From Kitasatospora sp. NBC_00374 (GTDB lineage: Bacteria > Actinomycetota > Actinomycetes > Streptomycetales > Streptomycetaceae), in contig NZ_CP107964.1 of NCBI RefSeq assembly GCF_041434935.1, positions 1,054,001 through 1,118,000 of the forward strand: a stretch of DNA of 64,000 bases, written 5' to 3'. Below are positions 1 to 8,067 of this stretch, in pieces. Both the position numbers and the translations under genes were made by a program. Position 1 is the stretch's first letter. The number at the start of each line of letters is the position of its first letter. Under the pieces are notes generated by a model that worked only from the letters and a program-made list of their open reading frames with translations, was not told where the DNA came from and did not search any database.

Positions 1-420
1 TGAACCATCGGCAAGCGATTCGAAATGCTTCGAAGGCCATTTCGGGGGCATTCGCAGCATGCCGAATTGCCCGACCTGCATCGCATCAGGCGGTGGTTTC
101 GGCGCGCCTTCCTTCTGCGGCGGTAAATACCTACCGCGCTGCGCCGATGAACGGCGGTATCAGCGCACAGGTGTGCCTCGCCGTCGTCGGGTCGAGCGCG
201 TCGAGCCTCTCGTTCGCAAGGACGTCCCGGCCCCGGCCATGGTCGGCGTGCACGAGCGGCCGGCCCCCTGCGGACGCACTCCGCTATGACCCATTTCACA
301 TCAGCCCTCGCTCTCCGTGAGCAGCGCTGGTCAGTGGCGGTCCGAAGCTCCCCGGCCGCGGCCCGTGGCCGAATTCGTCAGTAGACCGTCATTGCCGCCA
401 TCCCGTGCCGGATACAGGCT
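1..420. other. Left-edge region without a supported gene
   Basis: No frame here has a plausible start, Shine-Dalgarno site and recognisable protein. The stretch holds two small dyads: TTCGAA-atgc-TTCGAA at 19-34 and GCGGTA-aatacc-TACCGC at 120-137. Both stand out because they are less GC-rich than their surroundings and could be regulator sites for a gene left of the window or for the regulator starting at 421. This is inference only. Confidence 0.4.
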
Positions 421-1443
421 GTGACCGTGCATCAGCGACGTGTTGTGGTGGTGGTCTATTCCGGTGCGCAGGCACTGGACATCGCGGGTCCGATCGAGGT
501 GTTCGACACCGCGAACCGCAGGCTTCCCGAGACGGGTGCCCGCTACCGGATCGAGTTCGTCTCCGCCGACGCACCGCTCGTGCGGACCTGCTCGGGCATG
601 GTGGTCGCGGCAGAGCCGCTCGCCGCGGGCGGCGGCCCGATCGACACCCTCCTCGTCCCGGGCGGATGGAGCCTCAAGGACGCTTTGGCGGACCGGGAGT
701 TGGTCGCGTGGATCCACCAGGCGGCGGCCCGGTCGCGTCGGGTCGTCTCCGTGTGCGGCGGGGCGTTCCTGCTCGCCGAGGCGGGCCTGCTCAAGGGGCG
801 GCGCGCCACCACGCACTGGGCCTTCTGCGAGGAGATGGCCCAGCGGTACCCGGACGTGACGGTGGACCGCGAGCCGATCTTCGTCTGGGACGGCCGGTTC
901 GTCACCTCGGCCGGAGTGTCCACCGGCATAGACCTGGCCCTCGCCCTGGTGGAGGCCGACCACGGTGCGGCGTTCGCCCTGGAGGTGGCGCGGTTCCTGG
1001 TCCTGTTCTTCAAGCGCAACGGCGGGCAGTCGCAGTTCAGCGCGGTCCTGGACGCGCAACTCGCCGATCGCGCCCCGATCCGCGCCGCGCAGGAGTGGAT
1101 CCTCGCACACCTCGAACTGCCCCTGCCCGTACCCGAGATCGCCGAGCGCGCCAACATGAGCCTGCGGAACTTCGCCCGGGTGTTCCGGCGCGAGGTGGGT
1201 ACGCCCCCGGCCCAGTACATCGAGCAGATGCGCATCGCCCGGGCCCGCAAGCTGCTGGAGACCACCGATCTGCCGGTCGCCCAGATCGCCCGGCGCTGCG
1301 GGTTCCCGGCCCCCGAGACGTTCTTCCGCTCCTTCGGCCGGGCCCTGGAACTGACCCCGAACGAGTACCGCCAACGGTTCCAGACCGTCTCGCCGGCCGG
1401 CCACGTCGTCCGGCCCGGCCCGTCCGACAGGAGCACCGTATGA
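421..1443 (+). CDS. GlxA-type transcriptional regulator (DJ-1/PfpI + AraC HTH)
   Basis: A 340-residue regulator of the GATase1-like/AraC class. Residues about 8-190 form a DJ-1/PfpI-like domain, with the nucleophile-elbow-like segment VSVCGGAFLLAEAG. The C-terminal ~100 residues carry two AraC helix-turn-helix units (IAERANMSLRNFARVFRREVG and VAQIARRCGF...FFRSFGRALELTPNEYR). Relatives control catabolic or secondary-metabolite genes by sensing small molecules; the inducer cannot be read from sequence. The GTG at 421 is chosen because the regulator domain begins immediately after it, although no good Shine-Dalgarno precedes it. Its TGA overlaps the ATG of the next gene by 4 bp (ATGA), so it is probably co-translated with the ThDP enzyme it may control. 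Confidence 0.9.
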   Translation: MTVHQRRVVVVVYSGAQALDIAGPIEVFDTANRRLPETGARYRIEFVSADAPLVRTCSGMVVAAEPLAAGGGPIDTLLVPGGWSLKDALADRELVAWIHQAAARSRRVVSVCGGAFLLAEAGLLKGRRATTHWAFCEEMAQRYPDVTVDREPIFVWDGRFVTSAGVSTGIDLALALVEADHGAAFALEVARFLVLFFKRNGGQSQFSAVLDAQLADRAPIRAAQEWILAHLELPLPVPEIAERANMSLRNFARVFRREVGTPPAQYIEQMRIARARKLLETTDLPVAQIARRCGFPAPETFFRSFGRALELTPNEYRQRFQTVSPAGHVVRPGPSDRSTV

Positions 1444-3131
1444 GTGTCGAGGTCCGGCTCGTCGACTACCTGGCGAGGGAGCTGGCCAGGTCCGGCGTCC
1501 GGCACGTGTTCGGTGTCGGCGGCGCGAACATCGAGGACCTCTACGACGCCCTGCACGCCACCGGCGACGTGATCCGCACGGTGGTGGCCAAGCACGAGTT
1601 CTCCGCCGCCACCATGGCGGACGGGCATGCCCGGGCCACCGGGCGCCTCGGCGTCGTCGCCGTGACGTCGGGCGGCGGGGCGGTGAATCTGGTGCCGGGG
1701 CTGGCGGAGGCGTATGCCTCGCGGGTGCCGATGCTGGCGTTGGTGGGGCAACCGCCCACCGGGCAGGAGGGGTTCGGGGCGTTCCAGGACTCCAGCGGCA
1801 AGGCGGGTTCCCTCGACGCCCGGGCGCTGTTCACCCCCGTGACCCGGTTCTGTGCGCGGGTCGACGACGCGGGCTCGATCCCGGACCTGCTGGCCCGGGC
1901 GGTCGCGGCGGCCCGGACCGATCCCAAGGGCCCGGCCGTGCTGCTCCTGCCCAAGGACGTGCAGCAGGCTCCGGTCGAGCTCCGGGAGCCGCTGCGGGCC
2001 GCGCCGCCGGTCCGTACGGAACCCCGGGTCCCGGACTGCGCGGTGGACGTCCTCCGCGGCGCGGAACGCGTCCTGGTCATCGCCGGTGAGGGCGTGGCCT
2101 CGGCCGGCGCGCGGGCGGAGCTGGCCGACGTGGCGCGGCGGCTCGGTGCGTGGGTGGCCGTCACCCCGGACGCCAAGGACGTGTTCGACAACCGCGACGC
2201 CCGGTTCGCCGGGGTGGCCGGGGTGATGGGTCATGAGAACGTGGCGCAGTGCCTGCGGCGGGCCGACGCCTGTCTGCTGGTGGGCACCCGGCTACCGGCC
2301 CTGGCCCGCGGCGGCCTGGAACGGGAACTGGCCGGGACCTCGGTGATCTGCATCGATCCCGAGCCGCCGTTCGTGCCCGGGATCTCCCTTCGCGGCGATC
2401 TGCGGGACACCCTGCGCGTGCTGGCCGCCCGCCTCGCGCCCGGTCCGCTCCCGCCCCCCGACCATGCCGGGCCCTCCCCCCTGCCGACCCCGGGCACCCG
2501 GGCCACCTCCTACGCCGCGGCGGTGGCCTCGGTCGAGGCCGCACTGCCACCGGACGCACACGTCTTCGTGGACGCCGGAAACGCCGGGGCCAGCGCGATC
2601 CACCTGCTCCCCGCCCCGCGCGACGGACGCTTCGTGGTGGCCGTCGGCATGGGCGGCATGGGCTACACCTTCGGCGCCGGCATCGGCGCGGCGCTGGCCA
2701 CCGGGCAGCGCACGTACGTGATCGCCGGTGACGGCGCGTTCTTCATGCACGGCATGGAGGTCCACACCGCGGTCGAGCACGCCGCGCCCGTCACCTTCGT
2801 GATCTTCAACAACAACGCCCATGCCATGTGCGCCACGCGTGAGCAGTTGTTCCTCGGAGCCGCGAACCCCGGCAGCCTGTTCCGCCCGGCGGACATCGCC
2901 GCGGGCATGGCAGGCATGTTCCCCGGCCTGGACGTGACCCGGGCGGAGGACGGTGCACAGCTGCGCCAGGCGCTGCTGCGGAGCAACGCTGGCACCGGCC
3001 CGGCCTTCGTCACGCTGGACTTCGACCCCGCCGAGATACCACCGTTCCTTCCCTTCCTGACCGTCGCCGGCCGGCAGCCGGCCGAGAACGAGGAGACCGC
3101 CCATGAGCGCGGACCAGTCCGTGTTGGCTGA
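1440..3131 (+). CDS. Thiamine-diphosphate-dependent enzyme, acetolactate-synthase-like
   Basis: A 563-residue protein with the three-domain ThDP-enzyme layout. The N-terminal Pyr domain has the cofactor-activating Glu at about residue 53 (VVAKHEF). A central domain follows, then a C-terminal PP domain with the metal/ThDP motif GDGAFFMHGMEVH...FNNN. Such enzymes decarboxylate 2-oxo acids and can transfer the acyl anion to make acyloins or acetolactates. Housekeeping acetolactate synthase is unlikely because no small subunit follows and the partners are an SRPBCC protein and a KASIII-like enzyme. The start is the ATG overlapping the regulator's stop. The 3' end overlaps the next gene by 29 bp. 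A carboligase that makes an acyloin for the downstream enzymes is my inference; the substrate is unknown. Confidence 0.85.
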   Translation: MSVEVRLVDYLARELARSGVRHVFGVGGANIEDLYDALHATGDVIRTVVAKHEFSAATMADGHARATGRLGVVAVTSGGGAVNLVPGLAEAYASRVPMLALVGQPPTGQEGFGAFQDSSGKAGSLDARALFTPVTRFCARVDDAGSIPDLLARAVAAARTDPKGPAVLLLPKDVQQAPVELREPLRAAPPVRTEPRVPDCAVDVLRGAERVLVIAGEGVASAGARAELADVARRLGAWVAVTPDAKDVFDNRDARFAGVAGVMGHENVAQCLRRADACLLVGTRLPALARGGLERELAGTSVICIDPEPPFVPGISLRGDLRDTLRVLAARLAPGPLPPPDHAGPSPLPTPGTRATSYAAAVASVEAALPPDAHVFVDAGNAGASAIHLLPAPRDGRFVVAVGMGGMGYTFGAGIGAALATGQRTYVIAGDGAFFMHGMEVHTAVEHAAPVTFVIFNNNAHAMCATREQLFLGAANPGSLFRPADIAAGMAGMFPGLDVTRAEDGAQLRQALLRSNAGTGPAFVTLDFDPAEIPPFLPFLTVAGRQPAENEETAHERGPVRVG

Positions 3132-3756
3132 CATTCCCGGCCTGACCAGGGTCGAGAACACCGACCTGGAGCAGCTGACGGCCCGCTGCGCGGAGCTGAC
3201 CCGGCCCGCCTACCCACACGGCGAGGTCTACGGGACGTACTGCACGATCCAGCAGTACGTCGACTGCCCGCCGGCGCAGGCCTACGAGTACCTGAGGCAG
3301 GGTCACCACCTGGAGGAGTGGACGTTCAGTCTGCGGAACTTCGCCCCCACCGGGACCCCCGGGCTGTGGGTCGGTGACGACCGCCTGGAGGAGCGGACCC
3401 GGATCTTCTGCAGGGTGGAGACCAACGCCGAGGCCATGACGGTGGACTTCCACTGCGCCTGGGACCAGGGCGAGGAGCTCTGGATGGTGTACCTGATGCG
3501 CGTGCTGCCGGCCCGCTCGGTGCTTGGCAGGCCCGGCTCCGTGATCACCTGGACCAACTGCCGGCACCCGTACTACGACGCGAACCCCCACCCCGGCCTG
3601 GCCCCGCGGGCCGACCGCCCCTGGGTGGGCGACTACTGGGACCTGTTCTACGCCGGCCACACGGTGGAGATGGGGAACCTCAAGGCGATCCTGGAACACC
3701 GACACCGGGGCGGCCTGCCGGTCGGCTCCGCGCCCGCCACGGCGGTGGTGCGGTGA
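3103..3756 (+). CDS. SRPBCC-like (START/polyketide-cyclase fold) protein
   Basis: A 217-residue soluble protein. The segment TIQQYVDCPPAQAYEYLRQG followed by a beta-rich stretch resembles the start of SRPBCC/polyketide-cyclase domains, where a helix-grip cavity binds a hydrophobic ligand. The family assignment rests on this pattern and on length, not on a diagnostic active-site motif. The ATG at 3103 lies inside the 3' end of the ThDP gene (29-bp overlap). Its TGA overlaps the next gene's GTG by 4 bp (3753-3756), so it is embedded in a tightly coupled operon and probably acts on the same intermediate. A binding, cyclase or hydroxylase-like role is possible; none is proven. Confidence 0.65.
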   Translation: MSADQSVLADIPGLTRVENTDLEQLTARCAELTRPAYPHGEVYGTYCTIQQYVDCPPAQAYEYLRQGHHLEEWTFSLRNFAPTGTPGLWVGDDRLEERTRIFCRVETNAEAMTVDFHCAWDQGEELWMVYLMRVLPARSVLGRPGSVITWTNCRHPYYDANPHPGLAPRADRPWVGDYWDLFYAGHTVEMGNLKAILEHRHRGGLPVGSAPATAVVR

Positions 3757-4814
3757 CCACGGTCAGCCTCACCGACGTCGCCGGCTACCTGCCCGGTGAG
3801 CCGGTCCCCGCCGAGTTCTACACCGAGTACCCCGGCGCGGAGGACGGGCTCCGCGACAGTCCCATGTTCAGGATCCCCCCGCTGCGGCACCACGTGGCCG
3901 CGGACGAGAGCAACGTGGACATGGTCGAGCGCGCGGTCGCCCCCCTGATCGAGCGGCACGGAACGGACGAGATCCGCTCCGTGGACGTACTTCTGATGCA
4001 CAGTCAGCTGCCGGACACGCCGTTCGTCGGGGCCGGGACCGAGGTGGCACGGCGGCTGGGGCTGAAACCGCGGTGGCTGATCGACGTGGCCAACGCCGGC
4101 TGCGCCTCCTTCGTCCACATGCTCGAACTGGCCCGGCAGATCCTCACCACCACCGACGCCAGGACCGCCCTGATCTGCAACGCGCAGAGCTCCGCCGGCC
4201 AGCTGTTCACCCAGCCCGACGTGCGCCGGCTCGCCCAGGCCGCGATCCCCGGAGACGGCTGCGGGGTCGGGTACGTGACCACGTCGGGCACCTCTCCGGT
4301 ACTCGAACTGGTCACCCGTCACATCGCCGACCACGGCGGCGACATGAAGGCCGTCCTCGACGACGGGCGCAAGTACTGGGAGCCGGGCGAGTCCCAGCTG
4401 CGGATCGGCTTCACCGAGGCCACCACCGCCACGGTCCTCGAACGCGGCAACCGCCTGGTGCCGGAGGTGGTCACCGACCTGTGCCGACGGCTCGGGGTCA
4501 CCACCGGCGAGATCGACCTGCTGGTCACCAACCAGCCCAACCGCACCTTCCTGCGCAACTGGCGGGAGGCACTGCGGCTGCCGCCGCGCCGCCACCCCGA
4601 CACCTTCGACAGCTGCGGAAACCTCTTCGGCGCGGCGATCCCCGTCACCCTCGACCACGCCATCCGTTCGGGACGGGTCAAGGACGGCGACCTGGTCGTG
4701 CTGGGCGGCTTCGCCCACGCGGGCGACTACGCGGGCGCGGCCGCGATCCGGTGGAACACCGGCCGCGCCGCCCCGTCGGCCGGCGGGACCGCCACCGCCG
4801 ACCCCCTCGCGTGA
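3753..4814 (+). CDS. 3-oxoacyl-ACP synthase III-like enzyme with altered catalytic triad
   Basis: A 353-residue thiolase-fold protein of the FabH/KASIII class. The nucleophile Cys lies at about residue 117 in NAGCASF. The position normally holding the catalytic His (PHQAN in FabH) reads TNQPN, putting Asn at about residue 260. The final Asn is kept in SCGNLFGAAIP (about residue 290). A Cys-Asn-Asn set is atypical for decarboxylative condensation, so acyl transfer or another chemistry is more likely than fatty-acid initiation. The gene starts with a GTG overlapping the SRPBCC stop and is the last of the four-gene run. It may acylate or condense the product of the ThDP enzyme (inference). Confidence 0.8.
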   Translation: MTTVSLTDVAGYLPGEPVPAEFYTEYPGAEDGLRDSPMFRIPPLRHHVAADESNVDMVERAVAPLIERHGTDEIRSVDVLLMHSQLPDTPFVGAGTEVARRLGLKPRWLIDVANAGCASFVHMLELARQILTTTDARTALICNAQSSAGQLFTQPDVRRLAQAAIPGDGCGVGYVTTSGTSPVLELVTRHIADHGGDMKAVLDDGRKYWEPGESQLRIGFTEATTATVLERGNRLVPEVVTDLCRRLGVTTGEIDLLVTNQPNRTFLRNWREALRLPPRRHPDTFDSCGNLFGAAIPVTLDHAIRSGRVKDGDLVVLGGFAHAGDYAGAAAIRWNTGRAAPSAGGTATADPLA

Positions 4815-5160
4815 GGCGGCAGGCGGCCGGCCGTCACCGTCACCGCCGAAGTGGCGGGCAGCGCACCGCAGATCGGACCGCAACGCCCGTCCCGAGACCG
4901 TCGTACGGGAAAATCGCAAACGCAGGGCCTGTCGGAACGTCGGCACCGCCCTCAGCCCGCAAGGGCGGACCGAGGGCCCGTCACCAGTACGTCGACAGCC
5001 GGCCGCCGCCGACCGGCTCGCCGGCCCAGGTTCAGCGCGCCGATGCACCCCGGGGGCCGAAGTCGCAGCGCCGAGCCGGGACCGTCAAATGCCGGGACGA
5101 CGGCGCTTCGACGGCCACCATGAGAGCGTACGAGTTCCCGGCCGCTTGCGAGGTGCCCGC
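4815..5160. other. Intergenic gap between KASIII-like gene and SulP gene
   Basis: A 346-bp gap with no convincing coding frame. A weak interrupted hairpin, CCCTC-agc-CCGC / GCGG-acc-GAGGG at 4949-4976, could end transcription of the ThDP/KASIII operon. No consensus promoter for the SulP gene was identified. A GAGGT sequence near 5149 serves as its possible ribosome site. Confidence 0.35.
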
Positions 5161-6876
5161 ATGACTGGCATGACGAGGCTGGTGCCCGCGTCACTGCGCG
5201 GGTACCGGCGGGCGTGGCTGAGCCGGGACGTACTCGCCGGGGTGGCGCTGTCCGCGGTCGCGATCCCCGAGGTGATGGGTTACAGCTCGATCGCCGGGAT
5301 GCCCATCGTCACCGGCCTGTACACGCTGATCCTCCCGACCATCGCGTTCGCCCTGCTGGGCTCGTCGAAGCTGCTCGTCGTCGGCGCGGACTCGGCCACT
5401 GCGGCGATCCTCTCCGCCGGACTGCTCGAACTGGGCATCGCCGGCCTCGTACCGGGCTCGCCGCAGTGGGTCGCGCTGGCCGGGCTGACCGCCCTGCTGT
5501 CGGGCGTCATCCTGGCTGCCGCGCGCCTGCTCCGGCTCGGTTTCCTCGCCGACTTCCTGTCGGCCACCGTCCTGATCGGGTTCCTGACGGGCGTCGGCAT
5601 CCAGGTGGCGTCGGCTCAGATTCCCGACCTGCTCGGCATCCCCAGGGGCCGCGGCAACTGGTTCCAGCAACAGTGGTCCTGGCTGACCCACCTCGACGAG
5701 GTCTCCTGGTACACCATCGCCTACGGCGCCGCAACGATCGTGATCATCGTGGTCTTCAAGCGGTTCCTGCCCAGGTTCCCCGGTTCCATCGTGGCGGTGG
5801 TCGCGCTGATCGCCGTCTCCGGGGCGACCGACGCCTCCAGTCACGGGGTCGCCGTGGTCGGCGCCGTGGAGAGCGGCTTCCCGCCGATCGGACTGCCGTC
5901 CGGCCTGACCCCCGGAGACGTGTCCCAGGTGTTCTCCGTGGCGGTCTCCTGCTTCGTCCTGATCCTGGCCCAGAGCGCGGCCACCTCGCACAGCTTCGCG
6001 ACGCGGCACGGCGACCACCTCGACATCGACCGCGACCTCGTCGGTCTCTCCGTCGCCAACCTCGCCGCCGGGCTCAGCGGGACCTTCGTCGTCAACGGTT
6101 CCCCGACCAAGACGGAGATCCTGGACCAGCAGCGCGGCCGGACGCAGGTCGCCAACCTCACGATGGCATTCATCTCGCTGCTGGTCGCGCTGGTCTTCAC
6201 CACGTCGCTGGCCGACATGCCCCTCGCGGTGCTGGCCGGCATCGTGTTCCTGGTCGGCCTCGACCTCGTCGACGTACGCGGTCTCCGGCGGATCTACGCC
6301 CGGCGCCGCAACGAGTTCGTCGTCGCCGTCGTCACCGCCTTCGCGGTGTTCGGCATCGGCGTCGAGCAGGGCGTCCTGCTGGCCCTCGCACTGTCCCTGT
6401 TCGAGGTCATCCGACGGGAGTACCGGCCCAAGGACTTCGTGGTCGGGGTCACCGAGGAGGGCGTTCCCACGTACACGCTCGCCGAGCCCGGGATCGAGAG
6501 CGCGCCAGGCCTGATCGTCTTCCGCTTCAACGCGGAGCTCTTCTACGCGAACGCGAGCCGATTCGCCGACGAGGTCAAGGCCCTCGTCGACGAAGCACCC
6601 GATCCGGTGCGCTGGCTGGTGCTCGACGCCGCGGGGATCGCCGACGTCGACTACTCCGCCGGGATCCGCCTGCACAACCTCCTCGACTTCCTCGCCGCAC
6701 GCCGCGTCACCTTCGTCCTCGCGCGTCCCGACGCGGCGCTCGTGGACACCCTGAAGGTCTACGAGCTGTGGCAGCGGATCCCGCCCGAGAACGTCTTCGG
6801 CAACCTGATCGACGCCATCAGGGCGTATCCGGCCGGAGGGTCCCCCGGTGCGGCCGACGAGCCCCCGGCCGGCTGA
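5161..6876 (+). CDS. SulP-family inorganic anion transporter with STAS domain
   Basis: A 571-residue membrane protein. About the first 400 residues hold 10-14 hydrophobic segments and the SulP-type opening (AIPEVMGYSSIAGMP...GLYT, then GSSKLLVVGADSATAA). The C-terminal ~120 residues form a soluble STAS domain (LIVFRFNAELFYANASRF...LVLDAAGIADVDYSAG). Family members import sulfate, bicarbonate or C4-dicarboxylates; substrate is undetermined. The ATG at 5161 follows GAGGT and gives the usual SulP N-terminus; in-frame codons upstream lack membrane-protein character. It stands alone, convergent with a decayed gene on its right. Confidence 0.93.
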   Translation: MTGMTRLVPASLRGYRRAWLSRDVLAGVALSAVAIPEVMGYSSIAGMPIVTGLYTLILPTIAFALLGSSKLLVVGADSATAAILSAGLLELGIAGLVPGSPQWVALAGLTALLSGVILAAARLLRLGFLADFLSATVLIGFLTGVGIQVASAQIPDLLGIPRGRGNWFQQQWSWLTHLDEVSWYTIAYGAATIVIIVVFKRFLPRFPGSIVAVVALIAVSGATDASSHGVAVVGAVESGFPPIGLPSGLTPGDVSQVFSVAVSCFVLILAQSAATSHSFATRHGDHLDIDRDLVGLSVANLAAGLSGTFVVNGSPTKTEILDQQRGRTQVANLTMAFISLLVALVFTTSLADMPLAVLAGIVFLVGLDLVDVRGLRRIYARRRNEFVVAVVTAFAVFGIGVEQGVLLALALSLFEVIRREYRPKDFVVGVTEEGVPTYTLAEPGIESAPGLIVFRFNAELFYANASRFADEVKALVDEAPDPVRWLVLDAAGIADVDYSAGIRLHNLLDFLAARRVTFVLARPDAALVDTLKVYELWQRIPPENVFGNLIDAIRAYPAGGSPGAADEPPAG

Positions 6877-6946
6877 GGCCCGGGCGACACCTTCGCACAT
6901 CGTCCCCGTCACGGCGGGCACGGGTCGCTGTGGCTCACCGGCGGTG

Positions 6947-7475
6947 CTACCCCTGGGGCCGGATGTCGTACACGTTCTCCGGGGTCACGATGCTGGTGAT
7001 CGTCTTGGCGAGGAGCGTGCTCGGCTCGCTGCCCTGGTAGTGGATGTCGGTGTTGATCAGGACGACCAGGGTCGCCCGCCGGGAAGGCAGGTAGACGGTC
7101 ACGCTCTCGTATCCGGGCAGCGAGCCGTTGTGCCCGATCCATCCGTGGTTGTCGAAGATGCCGAGCCCGTAGTCGTTACCGGGGGAGCCGGTGGGGAGCA
7201 TCTTCAGCCGCTCCGCCTGGGTGGCGGGGGACAGGAGCGTGCCGGTGGCGAGGCCCCGGGCCCAGCGCCGCATGTCCTGCAGGTCGGAGATCATCGCGGC
7301 GGCCGCCCACCCCCAGCTCGGGGCCGAGACCGCCCTGCGGGCAGTCGTCCCCGTACCGGTCGGAGACCGCCGCAGGCGGCGAAGCCTGGGCGGCCGCGGC
7401 CCGAGCCGCGGCCGGGGTCAGCGCGGCGGTGAGGAGCAGTGCCGCGGCGAGCGCGCGGGCGGGATTACGTCGCAT
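6947..7475 (-). pseudogene. Serine hydrolase (beta-lactamase/DD-peptidase family) remnant
   Basis: Two pieces of one secreted serine hydrolase survive in different frames. From 7475 a frame encodes a signal peptide (MRRNPARALAAALLLTAALT then an Ala-rich cleavage region) and runs out near the start of the mature protein. From about 7325 down to 6947 another frame encodes the family's C-terminus (PSWGWAAAAMISDLQDMRRW, then LLSPATQAERLK and the HNGSLPGYES motif equivalent to the third active-site box). The frames differ by +1, and the central domain with the SxxK and YxN boxes is missing, so a large internal deletion plus frameshift occurred. Intact relatives are roughly 380-400 residues. Not expected to be functional. 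Confidence 0.8.
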
Positions 7476-7552
7476 GTCGGGACGCCTCTCATCGGAAGCG
7501 GAGCGTCAGCCCCGGGCGTGGGTTCGCGGTCCTGCCGGCTCCGGCAGGTGCC

Positions 7553-7990
7553 TCAGTTGTTGACGAGGTCGGCGGTCTTGAGATCCTTGATCTTCTTCTG
7601 GTAGTCGTCCAGCTTCTCCGGGCAGTACACCTTGATCACCTCGGCGCCCGCCTCGAGGATCTGCTTGTCGACGATGACCGGACGCATCCCGGGGCCACCG
7701 GCGCCGTTGGCCAGCTGGACCAGCCAGAGGCCGCGCTTGAGCGCCGAGTTCGGGTCGTCGCAGACGGCGCCGCCGTCCGTGCCGAGGGTGAGGGCGATGT
7801 TCTCGACGTTCCGGGAGGCGAAGCCGTCGGCGACCAGGGCGTCGTTCAGGTCGTTCGCCTTTCGGTGGGCCTCGTTGGTGGCCTTCTGCTGGGTGTAGGT
7901 CAGCAGACCGGCGATCACGAGGCCGACCAGGACCACGATCGAGCCGATGTAGATCCATCGGTGTTCGGAAGCCATCCGGGTGGGGCTCAT
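7553..7990 (-). CDS. Small single-span membrane protein, permease-linked, unknown function
   Basis: A 145-residue protein with one N-terminal transmembrane segment (about residues 13-32, IYIGSIVVLVGLVIAGLLTY) and an extracytoplasmic-looking remainder containing two Cys (in AVCDDPNS and KVYCPEK) that could form a disulfide. No family recognised. It is the last gene of the permease transcript: its ATG overlaps the stop of a 26-codon frame (7987-8067), which in turn overlaps the permease stop. This coupling suggests an accessory role for the permease, but that is inference from order alone. Confidence 0.7.
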   Translation of the reverse strand: MSPTRMASEHRWIYIGSIVVLVGLVIAGLLTYTQQKATNEAHRKANDLNDALVADGFASRNVENIALTLGTDGGAVCDDPNSALKRGLWLVQLANGAGGPGMRPVIVDKQILEAGAEVIKVYCPEKLDDYQKKIKDLKTADLVNN

Positions 7991-8067
7991 GCGCCCACCT
8001 CGCAGGGCTCGGCGGGGCCTTCGCCCAACGCGCGCCTCCCATCGATGAGTTCGCTTCGCTCACTCAT
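7987..8067 (-). CDS. 26-codon coupling ORF carrying the SERSE repeat
   Basis: A frame of 26 residues beginning MSERSELIDGRRALGEG lies exactly between the permease and the small membrane protein. Its ATG overlaps the permease TGA (ATGA) and its TGA overlaps the next ATG (ATGA). The DNA contains GAGCGAAGCGAAC followed by TCATCG and GGAGG; nearly the same string occurs at 25110-25136. It may serve translational coupling rather than encode a useful peptide. Whether a stable peptide is made cannot be told. Confidence 0.45.
   Translation of the reverse strand: MSERSELIDGRRALGEGPAEPCEVGA

Noticed and set aside
59..320. Two short rightward frames at the left edge
   Set aside because: No Shine-Dalgarno, no recognisable motif, Arg/Pro-rich composition of shadow frames.
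1440..3131. Housekeeping acetolactate synthase (IlvB)
   Set aside because: No regulatory subunit follows; it sits in a coupled operon with SRPBCC and KASIII-like genes.
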